The notes beneath the pieces were generated by a model that searched no databases, was not told the DNA's origin, and saw only the letters and a list, made by a program, of their open reading frames with translations. This document shows, piece after piece, positions 13,107-24,654 of a DNA stretch of 64,000 nt; the stretch's first letter is position 1; every line of letters starts with the position of its first letter. Source of the stretch: Parapristionchus giblindavisi (lineage: Eukaryota > Nematoda > Chromadorea > Rhabditida > Diplogasteridae). The stretch lies in assembly GCA_943737045.1 (NCBI GenBank), contig CALSFV010000015.1, forward strand, positions 1 to 64,000. Direction: 5' to 3'. A program made the position numbers and the translations under genes.

Positions 13107-13811
13107 GTAAAAATGATGAATTGAATATTTAAAGATAGAATGTATTCGTGAAGTTCGATTGGAATGGAAGCTGGCCGAGATGTGTTTCACCAAGGAGGAA
13201 TAAGATATCGGTTGAATGAAGAAATCATTCAACCGATTGAATGAACGTCATTTACATCCGTGCTACCATAAAGGGAACCTATATAGAATACTGTAGTGCA
13301 TCATAAAAAATGTTGCGGTATTGATGAGAAGTCTTGAAGATTTTGACAACTATTTTTAAAGTGTTTCAGAAGATCGAAGAAATTCAAATTAGGTCCTCTT
13401 TCCGAGTTCTTTTATAATATAAGCTTTAGAAGGTTGAAAAACGAAAATATGATTGAAAATCTCTTTGACCACTTTGACGATTTTTCATATATATAATTTC
13501 GATTCAAGAAAAACGACCCAACTTTTTATGATCTATGGTGTAGATCTTGAGTAGCAAATATTCAAAGGATAGAGTGAGACGATTATAACAACATTTGATT
13601 TAGTAAGACATTTAGTAGTATTTACGATAGATTATCATCATTCTTCATGGAAATCATAAATAAGAAACGTCAATTTACTATGACTGCAGAACGAAAATAA
13701 ATTTTTAATAACGCACAAAGCGGAAGGTCTCTAAACAAACAAATAATAGTTCTCAGACATCCGTACCATAGGCCCTAGACAATTTTAAACGGTCCGGACT
13801 GACCATCTCTG

Positions 13812-13970
13812 GTATTTCAAAACTCTACTTAAAACACGTCACTGGCTTGAAGTTTACTTTTAAGTCGACCAAGAGTGTGAGGTCACCTTTTTCACTTTAA
13901 GTAGACTTTTAAGTTTAAATTGGAAGAGTAGTACACTTCAAATTTTGAAATACCAGAGATCTCTCAGTTT
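13812..13970. mobile_element. Foldback MITE, family F4 (CTGGTATTTCAAAA ends)
   Basis: Terminal inverted repeats TCTGGTATTTCAAAA and TTTTGAAATACCAGA, with inner blocks of ACTTAAA/TTTAAGT that also pair. A shorter copy lies at 16346-16455. No coding capacity. Confidence 0.85.
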
Positions 13971-14427
13971 CCAATCAGCAAGAGCGTGATCATAATGCAC
14001 ATCGTTTCGAGAGCGGTCATATCGTGATAGCGGAAAAGGCAGAGCGAAAAGGCAGGGAGTACGCAATAGTGCGGCTAAAGTACACCATTGTGCACCGTGC
14101 CGTAATTGTTTTTAGCATTTTGCCAAATTTTCAATGACCGCTCTCTCTGTTTTGGAGAAAATCTATGAGAAAGGAGGGTATAACATGTGATTGGTTTTGT
14201 CCTATAATACTATAAAGGGACAAGAATGGAAATGTATCATGACTATCCTTCTTCTTCTTCGTCTTCCTCACACTTCATTTCACATATTTCCTCTTTGCTC
14301 CTTCACATTCCATGTGAAAGCCGTCAATTAGACAGGGACTGCCTATTTAGCGGTTCCTCCTTGACGGATCTGTCAGCCATTCCGATGTTCACAAGAAACA
14401 ACCAAGTTACTCGATAGCTATACATAC

Positions 14428-14508
14428 CGTAATAAGTTTGAAAGCACCCAGCAAATATGATCCTAGGTTCCAGAAAGAACGATGGTATACGGTAGATGGG
14501 CAAAATAA
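14428..14508 (-). CDS. Exon-like segment, unknown protein
   Basis: A 27-codon segment bounded by a CGTTAG acceptor and a GTATGT donor, phase 0 at both ends, reading HRSFWNLGSYLLGAFKLIT at its 3' end. It joins in phase to 12926-12819. The combined segment is hydrophobic and may form a membrane helix. Another frame is also open across this stretch, so this is only a candidate exon; no family is recognised. Confidence 0.3.
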
Positions 14509-14807
14509 CTAACGAGACATCAATCTTCTGGGCATTATTATTAAAAATATTCCAGTTGGTGAGAAGCGGAATGAATATAATGAGGAAGATGAAGTGGGCG
14601 ACGATACTTAGACCGAGAGAACAAGAGATAGATTATGAAAAGTGTAGACACAGGGAGCGATGTGAGGATTGTTTCTGGATGAAAAAGTGTGGGACAAATT
14701 GGCTGTATTCACATCATGGATAGGTTCCTCCTTTTTAGACGAAAGGGAAGATTTAAGGCGGGAACCAGGGAAAACAGATAGAAACAGAAACCATGTGGAT
14801 TATAACG

Positions 14808-14970
14808 AAAGGAGAGGGAGAGGGAGAGATTGAAGAGGAAGAGGGAGAGGGAGAGATTCAAGAGGGAGAGGGATAGATTCAAGAGGGGGGGGGGAGAAGG
14901 AGAGATTGAAGAGGGAGAGGGAGAGATTGAAGAGGGAGAGGGAGAGGGAGAGATTCAAGAGGGAGAGATT
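14808..14970. repeat. GGGAGA/GAGATTGAA microsatellite
   Basis: Purine-rich array on the + strand, including a run of nine or more G at about 14886. Antisense readings give Leu-Pro-Ser repeats and are not taken as genes. Confidence 0.9.
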
Positions 14971-16343
14971 GAAATTCAATATGAATGAGATAGATAGGAT
15001 CACAGCAGGTCCAAACTTGTTGTGCTACATCGAGATATTGCTTACCTAAATATGGAAAAATCATGAGGTTTATGGGAATAAAAATTTTTGATCACCTGCG
15101 CATGTTCAGTTCAAATGTAAATATGCTGTCCAAATATGGACAAATCGTTGTTTCGATAGTGAGATATGTGGGTATCTCCGAGCTCCGAGCTCTGATATTT
15201 TGGTTTATGAATAACAAAATTATTTTGTCTATCATCCCCTCTTGTTACGCCACATTACATTACATCTAAACAACTTCATCGTCCAGTGTAGTGGTGTTAT
15301 CTCATCTGGGAGCCATGAGAATTCTCCATTGCATCTGGACGATCGACTTGGAACATCCTCTTGTTCAAATTTCACAATTCCCAAGGAAGAAGTTTATTTT
15401 CCACTGAAAATTTGTGAATTTGTATGCCTACAGTACGGTTGCTTCCTCTCATGCGCATTTTTGGACCATAACAACTAATTATAGTTTTATTTTTTTAGCC
15501 GAAAAAAGACTCACGAGAAAAACTCTCGGCTATTTGACATTTAAAACGGAAAAATATCTTATCCAGAATATTGAACCGGTTTTGAAATGGTATTAGCTGA
15601 TGCACCAAAACATTCTCTATATTTTTTTTAATCGGGACTGACTTAGAGGTGGTCCCGCCACTATTTTCATGTGCGAACTGTGAAGCCAGAAGTTATTCTG
15701 CCGCCGTACCAAATAATTTTTTAGAGTTTTCTGAAGGGTCTATAGGTACTTTTTTAAGGGAAGGAACTTTATTTGCATAAGACAAATCAACGAGAGCGAA
15801 TCAAAAAAGTAACGAATTATGAGGGGATTTTCGACTGATTTGGTACGGCGGCTGCATACCATATCTAGATATATAATATTATGCTAATTGATTGCTAGAA
15901 TGATGAATGAATTATGATTGGTTGTACAGGCAAAGGCGCGAAATTTATAAAATTGGGAAGCGGAAATTTGTTTCGAACACCTTCAGATAAAAGATGAAAT
16001 TGAGTGAAAAGAAAGTGCGGGAGTCAAACCAGGGGGGGGGGGGGGGTCATGGTCCGACGAATTATCGATTTTCCGGCTCTGGAAGTTCATACTTGCAATT
16101 TTTAAACTAGTTTGGTCATCCCTCACCTAGCTGTAAATACGTGCATAGACCGAATTTAGAAACTCTTCCGTAAAGTTTGGTGATTCCCGTGTAAGCTATG
16201 TTTGAACAGAAGCATAAATGATGAAGATAGAATGATGATCATGTGCACTCGTCTCTTCTATGATTGAAACAAAGAGCGAAGAAACAAAAACGCAACAAAT
16301 AGAGAAATACAAATTAGAACAGTCTAAACCGTAATCCACCCCA
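14971..16343. other. No gene seen; degenerate transposon remnants
   Basis: 15638-15960 carries decayed pieces of the tRNA-like TTAA element family (GAACTGTGAAG, GCTAGAATGATGAATG and CAGGCAAAGGCGCGAAAT motifs). A long G homopolymer lies at about 16034-16046. No credible exon chain. Confidence 0.5.
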
Positions 16344-16345
16344 AC

Positions 16346-16455
16346 TCTGGTATTTCAAAACTTAAAGTCTACTTAAAATACGTCACTGACTTGAAGTTTA
16401 CTTTAAGTAAACTTCAAGTGAGTGCAAGTAGACTTTAAGTTTTGAAATACCAGAT
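16346..16455. mobile_element. Foldback MITE, family F4
   Basis: TCTGGTATTTCAAAACTTAA at the left mirrored by TAAGTTTTGAAATACCAGA at the right. Compact copy of the element at 13812-13970. Confidence 0.88.
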
Positions 16456-17338
16456 CATTTACATACATAAGCACTCCGAATTCATTCGAAGAAAATCAAC
16501 TTCAAGTGGGCAGAAAAAAAGTAATGGGAGAGTCGCCATAACGGAAATTGACATGAATGATCACGAGAATTGAAACAAGTGAGAGAGAGGGCAAAGGTAG
16601 ACAGATCGGTTATAATACCCCTTCTGTCTCTGAATTTAAATAGAAACACGAGTTAATCCATCAGTACACAACAACAATGGAATAAACGTGACTAGAAATT
16701 ATTCAGTATTCTTTAAAGTGAGCGGAACTTTTGTGGATTGTGCTATGATATTTGGTAATCAGTGATCTTAGAAATAGACTGAAGAGAGCGATGAGATTCC
16801 GCAAGTGACGAAAATGAAATGATCGGGGAACGCACTGAAAAGGTCTATTCACACTATTCAAAGGAATAAAGAATACTGAAAGGAACGAAACGAATAGACT
16901 TATTGAATATACTAAGACATGCACGGCTAACTTTCTTCACTCCTACAGATTCTACTCTGAATCTTCATTTTCACTGCGAAAGATATTAAAAGTGTTCGTA
17001 GAATATTCTAGGAAAATGTCTGCAATGAAGGGAATGAAAATAACATGTTCTGGTCTGCTGTGGAATCGAGGAGTGGGCAGAAGATGGTTATTATTAGTAA
17101 ACGAGATTCATTTCTACATCAATACACACGTAGTACTGAATCTGACTCAATCCATCTCAATGTGACATGAGCAATATTAATGGTTAATTCATTTGAGAAG
17201 ATTCTAGAAGAAGTAGATAAAGTTATAATAATTTATATAATTATTGTTTCTATGTAGTTATAGTAAATAATTTAATAGAACCATAAGAGATGTTTCCAAA
17301 AAGCGATTTCGGGCACATCAATTAAGTTTCTAGCTGAC
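16456..17338. other. No supported gene
   Basis: An open frame at 16924-16703 on the minus strand is hydrophobic, but I cannot link it to splice-compatible neighbours. Otherwise AT-rich sequence. Confidence 0.45.
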
Positions 17339-17488
17339 CTAGTCTTCTTCGAATAATTGTAACTGGAGCTAAAACCAGGAAAATCAAATAAAAAAATAAT
17401 CCCGTAGCGTATTCTAACTGCGGATGAATAAAGAGCTGCCTCCCGTCTCCAAACCGTATGGTTTCATATACGGGAAACACCACAAATA
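17339..17488 (-). CDS. Exon-like segment with one membrane helix, unknown
   Basis: Bounded by a TTCTTGCAG acceptor and a GTCAGC donor; 150 bases, phase 1 in and phase 1 out. It encodes a polar stretch followed by a strong helix (ATGLFFYLIFLVLAPVTII) and a basic RRR stop-transfer. It looks like an exon of a multi-pass membrane protein, but the rest of the gene was not found within reach. Family not recognised. Confidence 0.35.
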
Positions 17489-19030
17489 CTGCAAGAATGC
17501 ACCGTATACACGAAAATGAAGACAACAATTATGAGAAAGAATGTGAATGAAATCTATTACTCCATTCACCTGTACCGTCTGAATAATAAATATATATAAT
17601 TAACTATGAATTATTATAGCAAACAAGCATAGTCTCCGCTTAATTGTAGATTACAATGCATTCCACAGGTGATTAATTTAAGAGGAATCACGGGGTAGAC
17701 ACGATCAAACAAACAAGTATGAGGGACGAAAAATCGATATTCAAGAAGAATACATTTTTCACAATGAAGTTTGAGGCACGTGAATGCAAATCCATGGCAT
17801 ATCGTTTATGCATGGGCTAAGTGATGCAAGAAATTAGCATTGTCATTCATCAGAAAAATTCGGACATTCGGAATAGTTAGCGGAACGTTTCGAATTCGAA
17901 AAATATTGCAGAACTTTCCAATTGTTAAAATTGGCGCCTTTTCCTGCGCTGTCAAGCATGACTCATTTATATTTCTAACGATAAATAACTTGCGCTGACT
18001 TTCCGGTTTCACAGTTTGTAAGAAAAAATATTCGTGGGACTACACCTTTAATCATAAAAAGGCCCGCTTAAATATACTACTTATCGAAAAATGAACAGTA
18101 TGTAGAATAAAGCTCACCATTTCCGCACTAGAAACGCTCAATTATATGTATCTCCGCCCACTTGGAGTTGATTCCGTTCGAATAAACTCGGAGTGTTTAC
18201 GTGAGGGGGGCGGGTGACGGTTTTCGAACGTCCTAACTTTTGTTTTTTTCCCTATTCCCTTTTCTTATTTTCGAACGTGTCAATGACGACAAAAAAGCCG
18301 TTGAACTTATCACCGAAATAGTCGACCTAGATGACGCCACATTGAATAGTATAGAGTTATCTTCATAGTGTGGATAGTATTTTAGTTTTGTGCTTGGTTA
18401 TGACACAGCTTATGAAGAGATGTCGTCTAGTTTACCGGTCAGACGCGGTTCTGGTATTCAACCCATCATCAGTGATAATCGACTCAAACTTGAGTAATAA
18501 AACCGTCATATCATCAGAGGGAATAAGGAAAACCGAAGCGAAACATGAGAGGACGTGCAACTTACGCATTTATGCATATTATAATATTTTGACATCAAAC
18601 AAACAAAAATGATGAGGATTTGTGTACTCAAAAGGAACTGGAACTTGAATAAATTTGGGATCGGATAGTATTTTTTTTATCGAGAATATAATTAGGAAGG
18701 AAATAAAGCTCGAAAAGAATAGTCGAATAAGTACACGGATATTGCATTTCAGGGACACTTTTCAAATAGAGGATTTCCCCCCCCCCCACTTTCTAGAAGG
18801 GAGGTGGAGTATAAATACAATATTATAAGTATAGTCATATTTGGCTGGTATACTAAGTAAGTAAAAGAACCCATATTTTAGAAAATCATAGATGAAAATG
18901 GAAGGAATATATACCGGAGGTCTAAATATCAAAGTTAAGTGTTCTCGATATGAAAATGTTAGCCATATTCGAAGAAAAAAACACTGATTGAAGCTCCTAA
19001 ATCTTCAAAGAAGCTCAAAATCCGGTCTGG
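17489..19030. other. Gene-poor, transposon remnants
   Basis: No exon chain found. 17800-18052 ends in TTCGTGGGACTACACCTTTAA, the decayed right end of the tRNA-like TTAA element family. A C-run lies at 18778-18788. Confidence 0.5.
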
Positions 19031-19032
19031 CA

Positions 19033-19174
19033 TTTAAAGGTGGTTTCCAGCGAATATTTTCGCGAACACGCTATGCAGACAGGAAAAAAAGATATTCTAC
19101 CGCACACTATTATACTTATTTTGTGCTAATTCCGCTTACCGACAATGAGCGCTCGAATCATGAATGAACATTTC
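19033..19174. mobile_element. Truncated tRNA-like TTAA element
   Basis: Begins TTTAAAGGTGGTTTCCAGCG then AATATTTTCGCGAAC and CTATGCAGACAGGAA, as in the full copy at 22302-22649. It is cut off near 19174, where an F1 element starts. The tRNA-like part is missing. Confidence 0.7.
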
Positions 19175-19236
19175 TTTAAAGGCACACCACGAGCTAATTC
19201 GAAATTTTCCGCTTTGGCGACGCTATCTCGCTCTGC
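19175..19236. mobile_element. Truncated F1 foldback MITE
   Basis: Only the left arm (TTAAAGGCACACCACGAGC, then CGCTTTGGCGACGCTATCTC) remains. It directly abuts the truncated element at 19033-19174. Confidence 0.75.
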
Positions 19237-21210
19237 ACCCTTAACGAAAATCGTAATCAGACTCTTATAACAGATCAAATAATGTTAGTGGCCATAAGAT
19301 TTTAGCACTGTCAAGTATCATTATAATAAATTACATTTGAAAATTGAGAATACGGCAAATGAATTCTGCTAGATTACCGAAACAAACAAACTACTGACGG
19401 CATTATGTGCAAAATCTAAAAGAATAGTAGATGCGACTCGAAAATGTTTCGCACATTGATTATATTTCCCCCGATGAACTTGCGATTGTTCACGATTCAT
19501 TTGGAATTGGAAATACTCGTTGAATTAATCCACCTTCTTGAAAAGGGAAATGCGACTCGAGAGGTTTGTTTATACTTTAGGAGAACTTGTGGCGGCGTGG
19601 CCACATGGTGTAATCTCAACAAGCCAATTAAACTAATGATCAAGTGAACTTTTTTCTAAGGTTAAAATGATTTAGAAAGAAGAGGAAGTCGTTATCTCAT
19701 ATGAATAACATTATGCTGAACAGATGTGTGATGGTAGGCTAAAGGAGTACCCCAAAATTGTTGACATAAACCAAATGGTATGATATGCATGTCCAAAAAA
19801 GTGTTTATTGAGAAGAAATTGATAGACGAGGCTATGTCAGGAAAGAGAACAAAAATAGTAATTATAATAGAGGATGAGTTGAAAGCGGTAATTTTTATTC
19901 GAATGTTTTATTTATCAGGAATTTATGAATCAGGGTCGTTTGGGCGAAATACCCAGCACGTACAACATGTTCAAAGATCGTATATCGTATGATAAATTAA
20001 TGATACATGAAGCGTACATATCGTGATAGATATCAAGAGAACATGGCAGATGTAATCATATGAAGAATTATTAACTATTCAGGAAGTAGAAAATGTTTTA
20101 GACTACATAGATAATGATTTGAACTCGGAAGAGATGTGCTCAATCTTTTGACATTTGAACAAGAAAAGTACGAGATTTTCTCTTCGTCTCTCAAAATGAA
20201 ATGCACTAACGCCTCTAACATGTGATTGTTCTCGGTACAAGAATATGATTTTGAATATCTGCAAATCAAGCCAATTTCCGAAGCAAATGCAAATACGAGG
20301 AACGTAAACGAAAGTGCGGAACGTTTTATTTGTTCCACCCTGATTCATCTGTTATTCGGAGAACAATTCATTCATTGTTCCTGAATAAATAACAATTCCA
20401 AGGAAAACAAAGGAGCAAAATCAGGATTCGGTACACGTAATGGAGTCTTTAAATATGTGCTATCCAACTCTTTCCGTATAGTTCACAATAGACATAGACA
20501 AAGAACTAAAGAGAGTAAGTAGTTTTCACTGATGATGGTTTGAATACTCGAAAAGGGACTGGCCGATGAAACTATATCACCCAACTCTTCGTAGACTATG
20601 GCATAACTAACAAGAGTGGTAGTATCTAGTATAGTCTCTTTAATATGAAAGCACTACGCCATCATACTAAAGAGAATCTCTTGAGGAGTCTGGACGGAAT
20701 AAGGAAAGAGCAGCATGAAACGCTACCATTATTTGTATGAGAAGGAATAGGAGAATAGCGAATTAATTCCAGGAAGGATTCGCTTCAAGCATTCCAATGT
20801 AATTTCACAGCAGAATACAGAGAAAGGAATTATTTATTTGTTTATATATAGCATAGTCCTCATTCTCAGACGGGAAAAAGGACAGGCGTACAAATGTAAA
20901 CCGATTCAGAACTATTCTCTTATGGCTTTTCACAGACAATAGATTTTTTCATAATTACCCTTTCCGCATATAACTATAGGGAGAATTATTCAGCCAGGAT
21001 CTCTAAATAGCTACCGACACAGAACATTCCTCCCATTTTTATGGATATAAATATTCTCTTTATAAGCACCGGTGACTGTTGCGTATTGAGAGATATTGAA
21101 TAGAATGAATACGTGCATATATTGGATCACGACCAATATTATGAAGAATGCGAAAGAGATGTAGACAGTGTCTACTAGACACTCGATTAAATATCTTGTT
21201 TTGGATTCTT
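19237..21210. other. Gene-poor, no supported exon chain
   Basis: AT-rich, without recognisable domains, RNA genes or foldbacks. Several 60-90 codon open frames exist on both strands but none has a recognisable motif or splice context. Confidence 0.5.
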
Positions 21211-21330
21211 TTAAAGGGGCTGAAACCTTTGTCAACGGTCTCTTCAACGGTCTACGCTCTCTCGTTGTTAGAGAACAGAGAAATAGTGTGCGCAATGAAG
21301 CGATCATTGAGAGATGTCACCCTCCCTTTA
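21211..21330. mobile_element. Foldback MITE, family F3
   Basis: TTAAAGGGGCTG at the left and CACCCTCCCTTTAA at the right; inner sequence has CGGTCTCTTC, GCTCTCTCGTTGTTAGAG and AACAGAGAAATAGTGTGCGC. Other copies are at 25163-25283 and 34832-34952. The element ends are AGGG...CCCT between TTAA bases. It is immediately followed by an F1 copy that shares the TTTAAA junction. Confidence 0.85.
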
Positions 21331-21440
21331 AAGGCACATCCCGAGCATATTTGCAACTCTACGTTCTGGCAACCAACTCTAACTCTCATCGTCTGCGAGG
21401 GAGTGGTGCCAGAGCGGGGAGTTTCAAATTAGCTCGGGTA
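21327..21440. mobile_element. Foldback MITE, family F1
   Basis: TTAAAGGCACATCCCGAGC arm, CTCTCATCGTCTGCGAGG loop, GAGTTTCAAATTAGCTCGGG arm. It sits head-to-tail with the F3 element, sharing the TTTAAA border. Confidence 0.85.
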
Positions 21441-21736
21441 ATCCTTCGACGAGTGAATTCTACAGACAGATCGAGCACGTGTGAATAAAGCATCTTCATC
21501 ATCTCTTTTCATTATATCTCTTTTCCTCATTCGAGTCGTGGGATATCTACGTCTATTTCATTAGAAGTGATGATTCTATTTAAAATAGGGCAAAGACCGG
21601 ATTTAGCCGAAATTCCCGTCTGCAATATAGGAACAGAACTGCAAATAGGAAGGATTCTTCAACTATTCTAGGAATGTCCGTAGAGAATTTAACAATTTCC
21701 TTCCTTGGTCTACAAGAGGTTTCAAATTACCTTGGA

Positions 21737-22058
21737 TTTAAAGATGGAGATCCGCGAATGGTCTTGTAAATCCCTCACATCTCTATTATGCGAATGAAAT
21801 ATAAGAGAAGTAAGCACAGACATCTCATAAGGTGCATGTTCGAAATCGTTACCCCTTTTCCGCAAGTTCGAAACCTAATGACAAATTTTCTCAATTTGCA
21901 AAAAAAGAGCCTTTCCCTGATGGTTCATTCATGTTTCTAACTATCACTGAGCGTAATCATCAGAAAATAATTAGTGTAAGGTAGGTAGAATAACTTTTGC
22001 TATATCTCTGTCTTCACAGTTTTTTTCACTAAAATATTCGAGGGACTCCACGTTTAAG
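21737..22058. mobile_element. TTAA element with tRNA-like interior (decayed)
   Basis: Left end TTTAAAGATGGAGATCCGCG, right end ATTCGAGGGACTCCACGTTTAA, the same termini as at 59999-60338. The interior keeps AAGTTCGAAACCTAAT, a remnant of a B-box-like motif, but the A-box region is decayed. Confidence 0.7.
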
Positions 22059-22301
22059 GGCAAATGCAATCCAATGAAGGATATTTTGATCGATTTTTGG
22101 AACATCAAAAATACAATTATGGAACCTATTATGCAACCGAACAACAAATGGATGATGTATCCTATGAATCGAAAAACGAAAAAAATAAGATGGTAGACAT
22201 TCGTCGGCGAATCTCGTGAACAACACGTATGAAATTATTGCCCGAGGGCATTACGTAAAGCATCGTGGAACTGACCCTGAAAAGCTTACTGAACTATACA
22301 C

Positions 22302-22649
22302 TTTAAAGGTGGAGTCCGGCGAATATTTTCGTGAACAAACTGTGAAGACAGAAATATAGCCAAAGTGATTCTGCATAACGTTCATAGATTATTTTATGCT
22401 AATTCAGCTTATTGATCGCTAGAACCATGAACGAATCATGCTTGATGTACAGGCAAAGGCGCGAAATTTTGAAAATAAGAAAGTTCGACAATAGGTTTCG
22501 AACCCGCGACGTTACGCTAACTAGACAGCGCATTTACCACTACACCAAGGGATAGATGCCTGGACACGCTAATTTCTTGCATATCACTAATCTCTTGCAC
22601 AAATGATGTTACGTATTTGCATAGACATTCGAGGGCCTCCATCTTTAAG
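22302..22649 (-). mobile_element. TTAA element with tRNA-like interior
   Basis: About 350 bases between TTTAAAGGTGGAGTCCGGCG and CGAGGGCCTCCATCTTTAA. The tRNA-like part reads on the minus strand. Internal blocks (GTGAAGACAGAA, GCTTATTGATCGCTAGAA, CAGGCAAAGGCGCGAAAT) recur, inverted, in the copy at 59999-60338. Non-autonomous; ends and TTAA flanks suggest a piggyBac-like target preference, which is an inference. Confidence 0.78.
22483..22550 (-). ncRNA. tRNA-like sequence inside a TTAA element
   Basis: On the minus strand an A-box-like TGGTGTAGTGG is followed about 40 bases on by a B-box-like GGTTCGAAACC. The anticodon arm region contains CTAG, and the acceptor stem does not pair well. It is better read as a tRNA-derived Pol III promoter module than as a working tRNA. 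Confidence 0.55.
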
Positions 22650-22907
22650 GAAGATGTTGCTTTATGCTCCCTTACAAGGGAATGATTAGAACAGTCGAAT
22701 CTTTCAATTGTTTTCTGATAGTTTCCGTCATGGACAAAAGAAATTTGAAAATTCCAGCTGCGGAATCGGTTTGCAAATATACAGATTTTTTTCGAAAATT
22801 GGTCGTTTTCAATGAGACATTTGGACTGATTGCGTTCCTCCTATTTGGATGGACAGACTAACTCTTCCTCCATCACTTCTATTAGCTAATTGCTACAGTA
22901 CATATCG

Positions 22908-23372
22908 TACATGTAAAAATAGTTGTATCATGAACGGTGTGAATGGATCTGAACGGATCAGGCCGATCAAACGGGATTGTGAGCAAGAAGTCCATTTTCG
23001 TTATTTTTCTTTATTTTCATGTTTTTCTTTCCTTCGAATCTACTGTATTGAAAGAAATCACGCCGAAATATTGCCATTTAGCAAAAATCATTGCTTTACA
23101 AATGAATAAATTGTTCCGATTATACGCTGAATAAATGGGTCAATTTTGGTTCATTGGAGCAATTTATTCCTCGCGAAAATGATGATTTTTGTTAAATGGC
23201 AATATTTTGGCCTAATGTATTTCAATATAGTAGATTCGATGAAAAGAAAAACAATGAAAAGAAAGAAAAATAACGAAAATAGCCGGCTCGCTCACAATCC
23301 CGTTTGATCGGCCTGATCCGTTCAGATCCATTCACACCGTTCATGATACAACTACTTTTACATGTACGATAC
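22908..23372. mobile_element. Foldback element, about 200-base arms
   Basis: Left arm CGTACATGTAAAAATAGTTG, TCATGAACGGTGTGAATGG, GGCCGATCAAACGGGATTG is mirrored by the right arm at about 23170-23372. The loop is about 60 bases. A fragment of the same arm (ATGAACGGTGTGAATGG) occurs at 39770-39835 and in each later repeat unit. No coding capacity. Confidence 0.85.
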
Positions 23373-24106
23373 ACCCATCCATATTCAGTGCGATTTGCAA
23401 TTTAATTCCTTTTTAGCGCTATGGATTTTTGTTGCTGGATAGTCATAAAAAGCACTCGATGTAACTGAAAATCACGATCAAGAGTATTGTAACGGAAAAA
23501 AATTCAAGATAACTTATATTCGAGATAACTGATGCGCGCCGCAACAGGATGCATGGACGACTCTCGGCCTGACTGTATTTGTTCATATGTGCATATTCAA
23601 CGCTGACATCGCTGCGTTTGTTCTGAAATTAATTTCTTTTTTTTTATTTAATAGGAAATACAGAGAGTTGTGAGACATTTTAGTTTAGAATGAATCGACA
23701 GAATGTTGTTGAATAGATTATTGTCTGTGAAGTAAACGGAAGTCTAAATTGAATGTAGAGAAGACTGAGAAAAGATTAACATAAGCAAGAAAAATAAAAT
23801 GTGCACCCTTCTTAGAGTTTACATAATAGGATGCCAGACGTCAACTTCATGTAATTCATTGTTGCCAACGATAAGGATAAGCAGGAGTAGTAGGAAAAGT
23901 AAAACGAATAAAAGTGTTAAAAAGAGTTCAATAGGAATTCAACTGGCAATCCGTATAGAATAAGGTTACACAGATTAAAGAAAAGATAAATAGGTTCATC
24001 ACAGTCAATAGTACATTGTATAAAAAAATAAAATGAAGAATTTTTATAAATAAGTGATGGTAAAAAGTGATAACAGTGTCTAGAACTATCTTCTCCTTCC
24101 TATCAA
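23373..24106. other. Spacer upstream of the tRNA/gene A unit
   Basis: AT-rich. The last part (from about 23985, AATAGGTTCATCACAGTC) is repeated at about 26428 before the second tRNA-Leu, marking the left border of the duplicated tRNA-gene unit. Confidence 0.6.
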
Positions 24107-24186
24107 GGCGGAGTGGCCGAGCGGTCTAAGGCGCTGGTTTTAGGCACCAGTCATTCGTGGCGTGGGTTCGAATCCCACCTCCGTCA
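24107..24186 (+). tRNA. tRNA-Leu (anticodon UAG)
   Basis: An 80-base class II tRNA. The acceptor stem GGCGGAG pairs with CTCCGTC (one G-U) and the discriminator is A. The anticodon stem CTGGT/ACCAG encloses TTTAGGC, giving anticodon UAG for the codon CUA. There is a long variable arm, and the T-arm has GGTTCGAATCC. No intron. Internal A and B boxes look intact. It lies 470 bases upstream of gene A. Confidence 0.95.
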
Positions 24187-24654
24187 AACATTTTGCTGTT
24201 CTCGCAAGCATTATCAAACTGTTAGTGTATACCGCACAAAGAACAATAGTAATAATTGACCAACTTGTATACTGATCGTGTGAACTAAAATAATATAAAG
24301 ACGAGCTGCTTATTGTTTGGATACTTTAGAAGGAACTGCAATCCTATAATCTAATCTTTGATCTTTGTTCCTCTTTCGGTCAGATTGTCGATCAATTCGA
24401 GCTTTGAAATGGACTCTGTCGCAAAGGTAACATATTCAATTAACAATAAACATAATACTACACAACGAACCTTGCATTATTTAATCAATAAATTCTCGAA
24501 GACAGAAAATGAAGAGAGTACCTATAAGTTTTGAATATTTTGTAGCAAATTTAGAATAATGATAATTTAAATTTCATTGTTATCATCTTCTATTCTTCTT
24601 TTCCATATCATTTTAGTAGTACATCGTTTCTTGTTCAGTCGTCAACTGCCTACG

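Noticed and set aside
16703..16924. Possible secretin-class receptor TM1-TM2 exon (VYSISLFVSFLSVFFI)
   Set aside because: The hydrophobic pattern is suggestive, but no hormone-binding domain, later helices or phase-matched neighbours could be found. Too weak to annotate.
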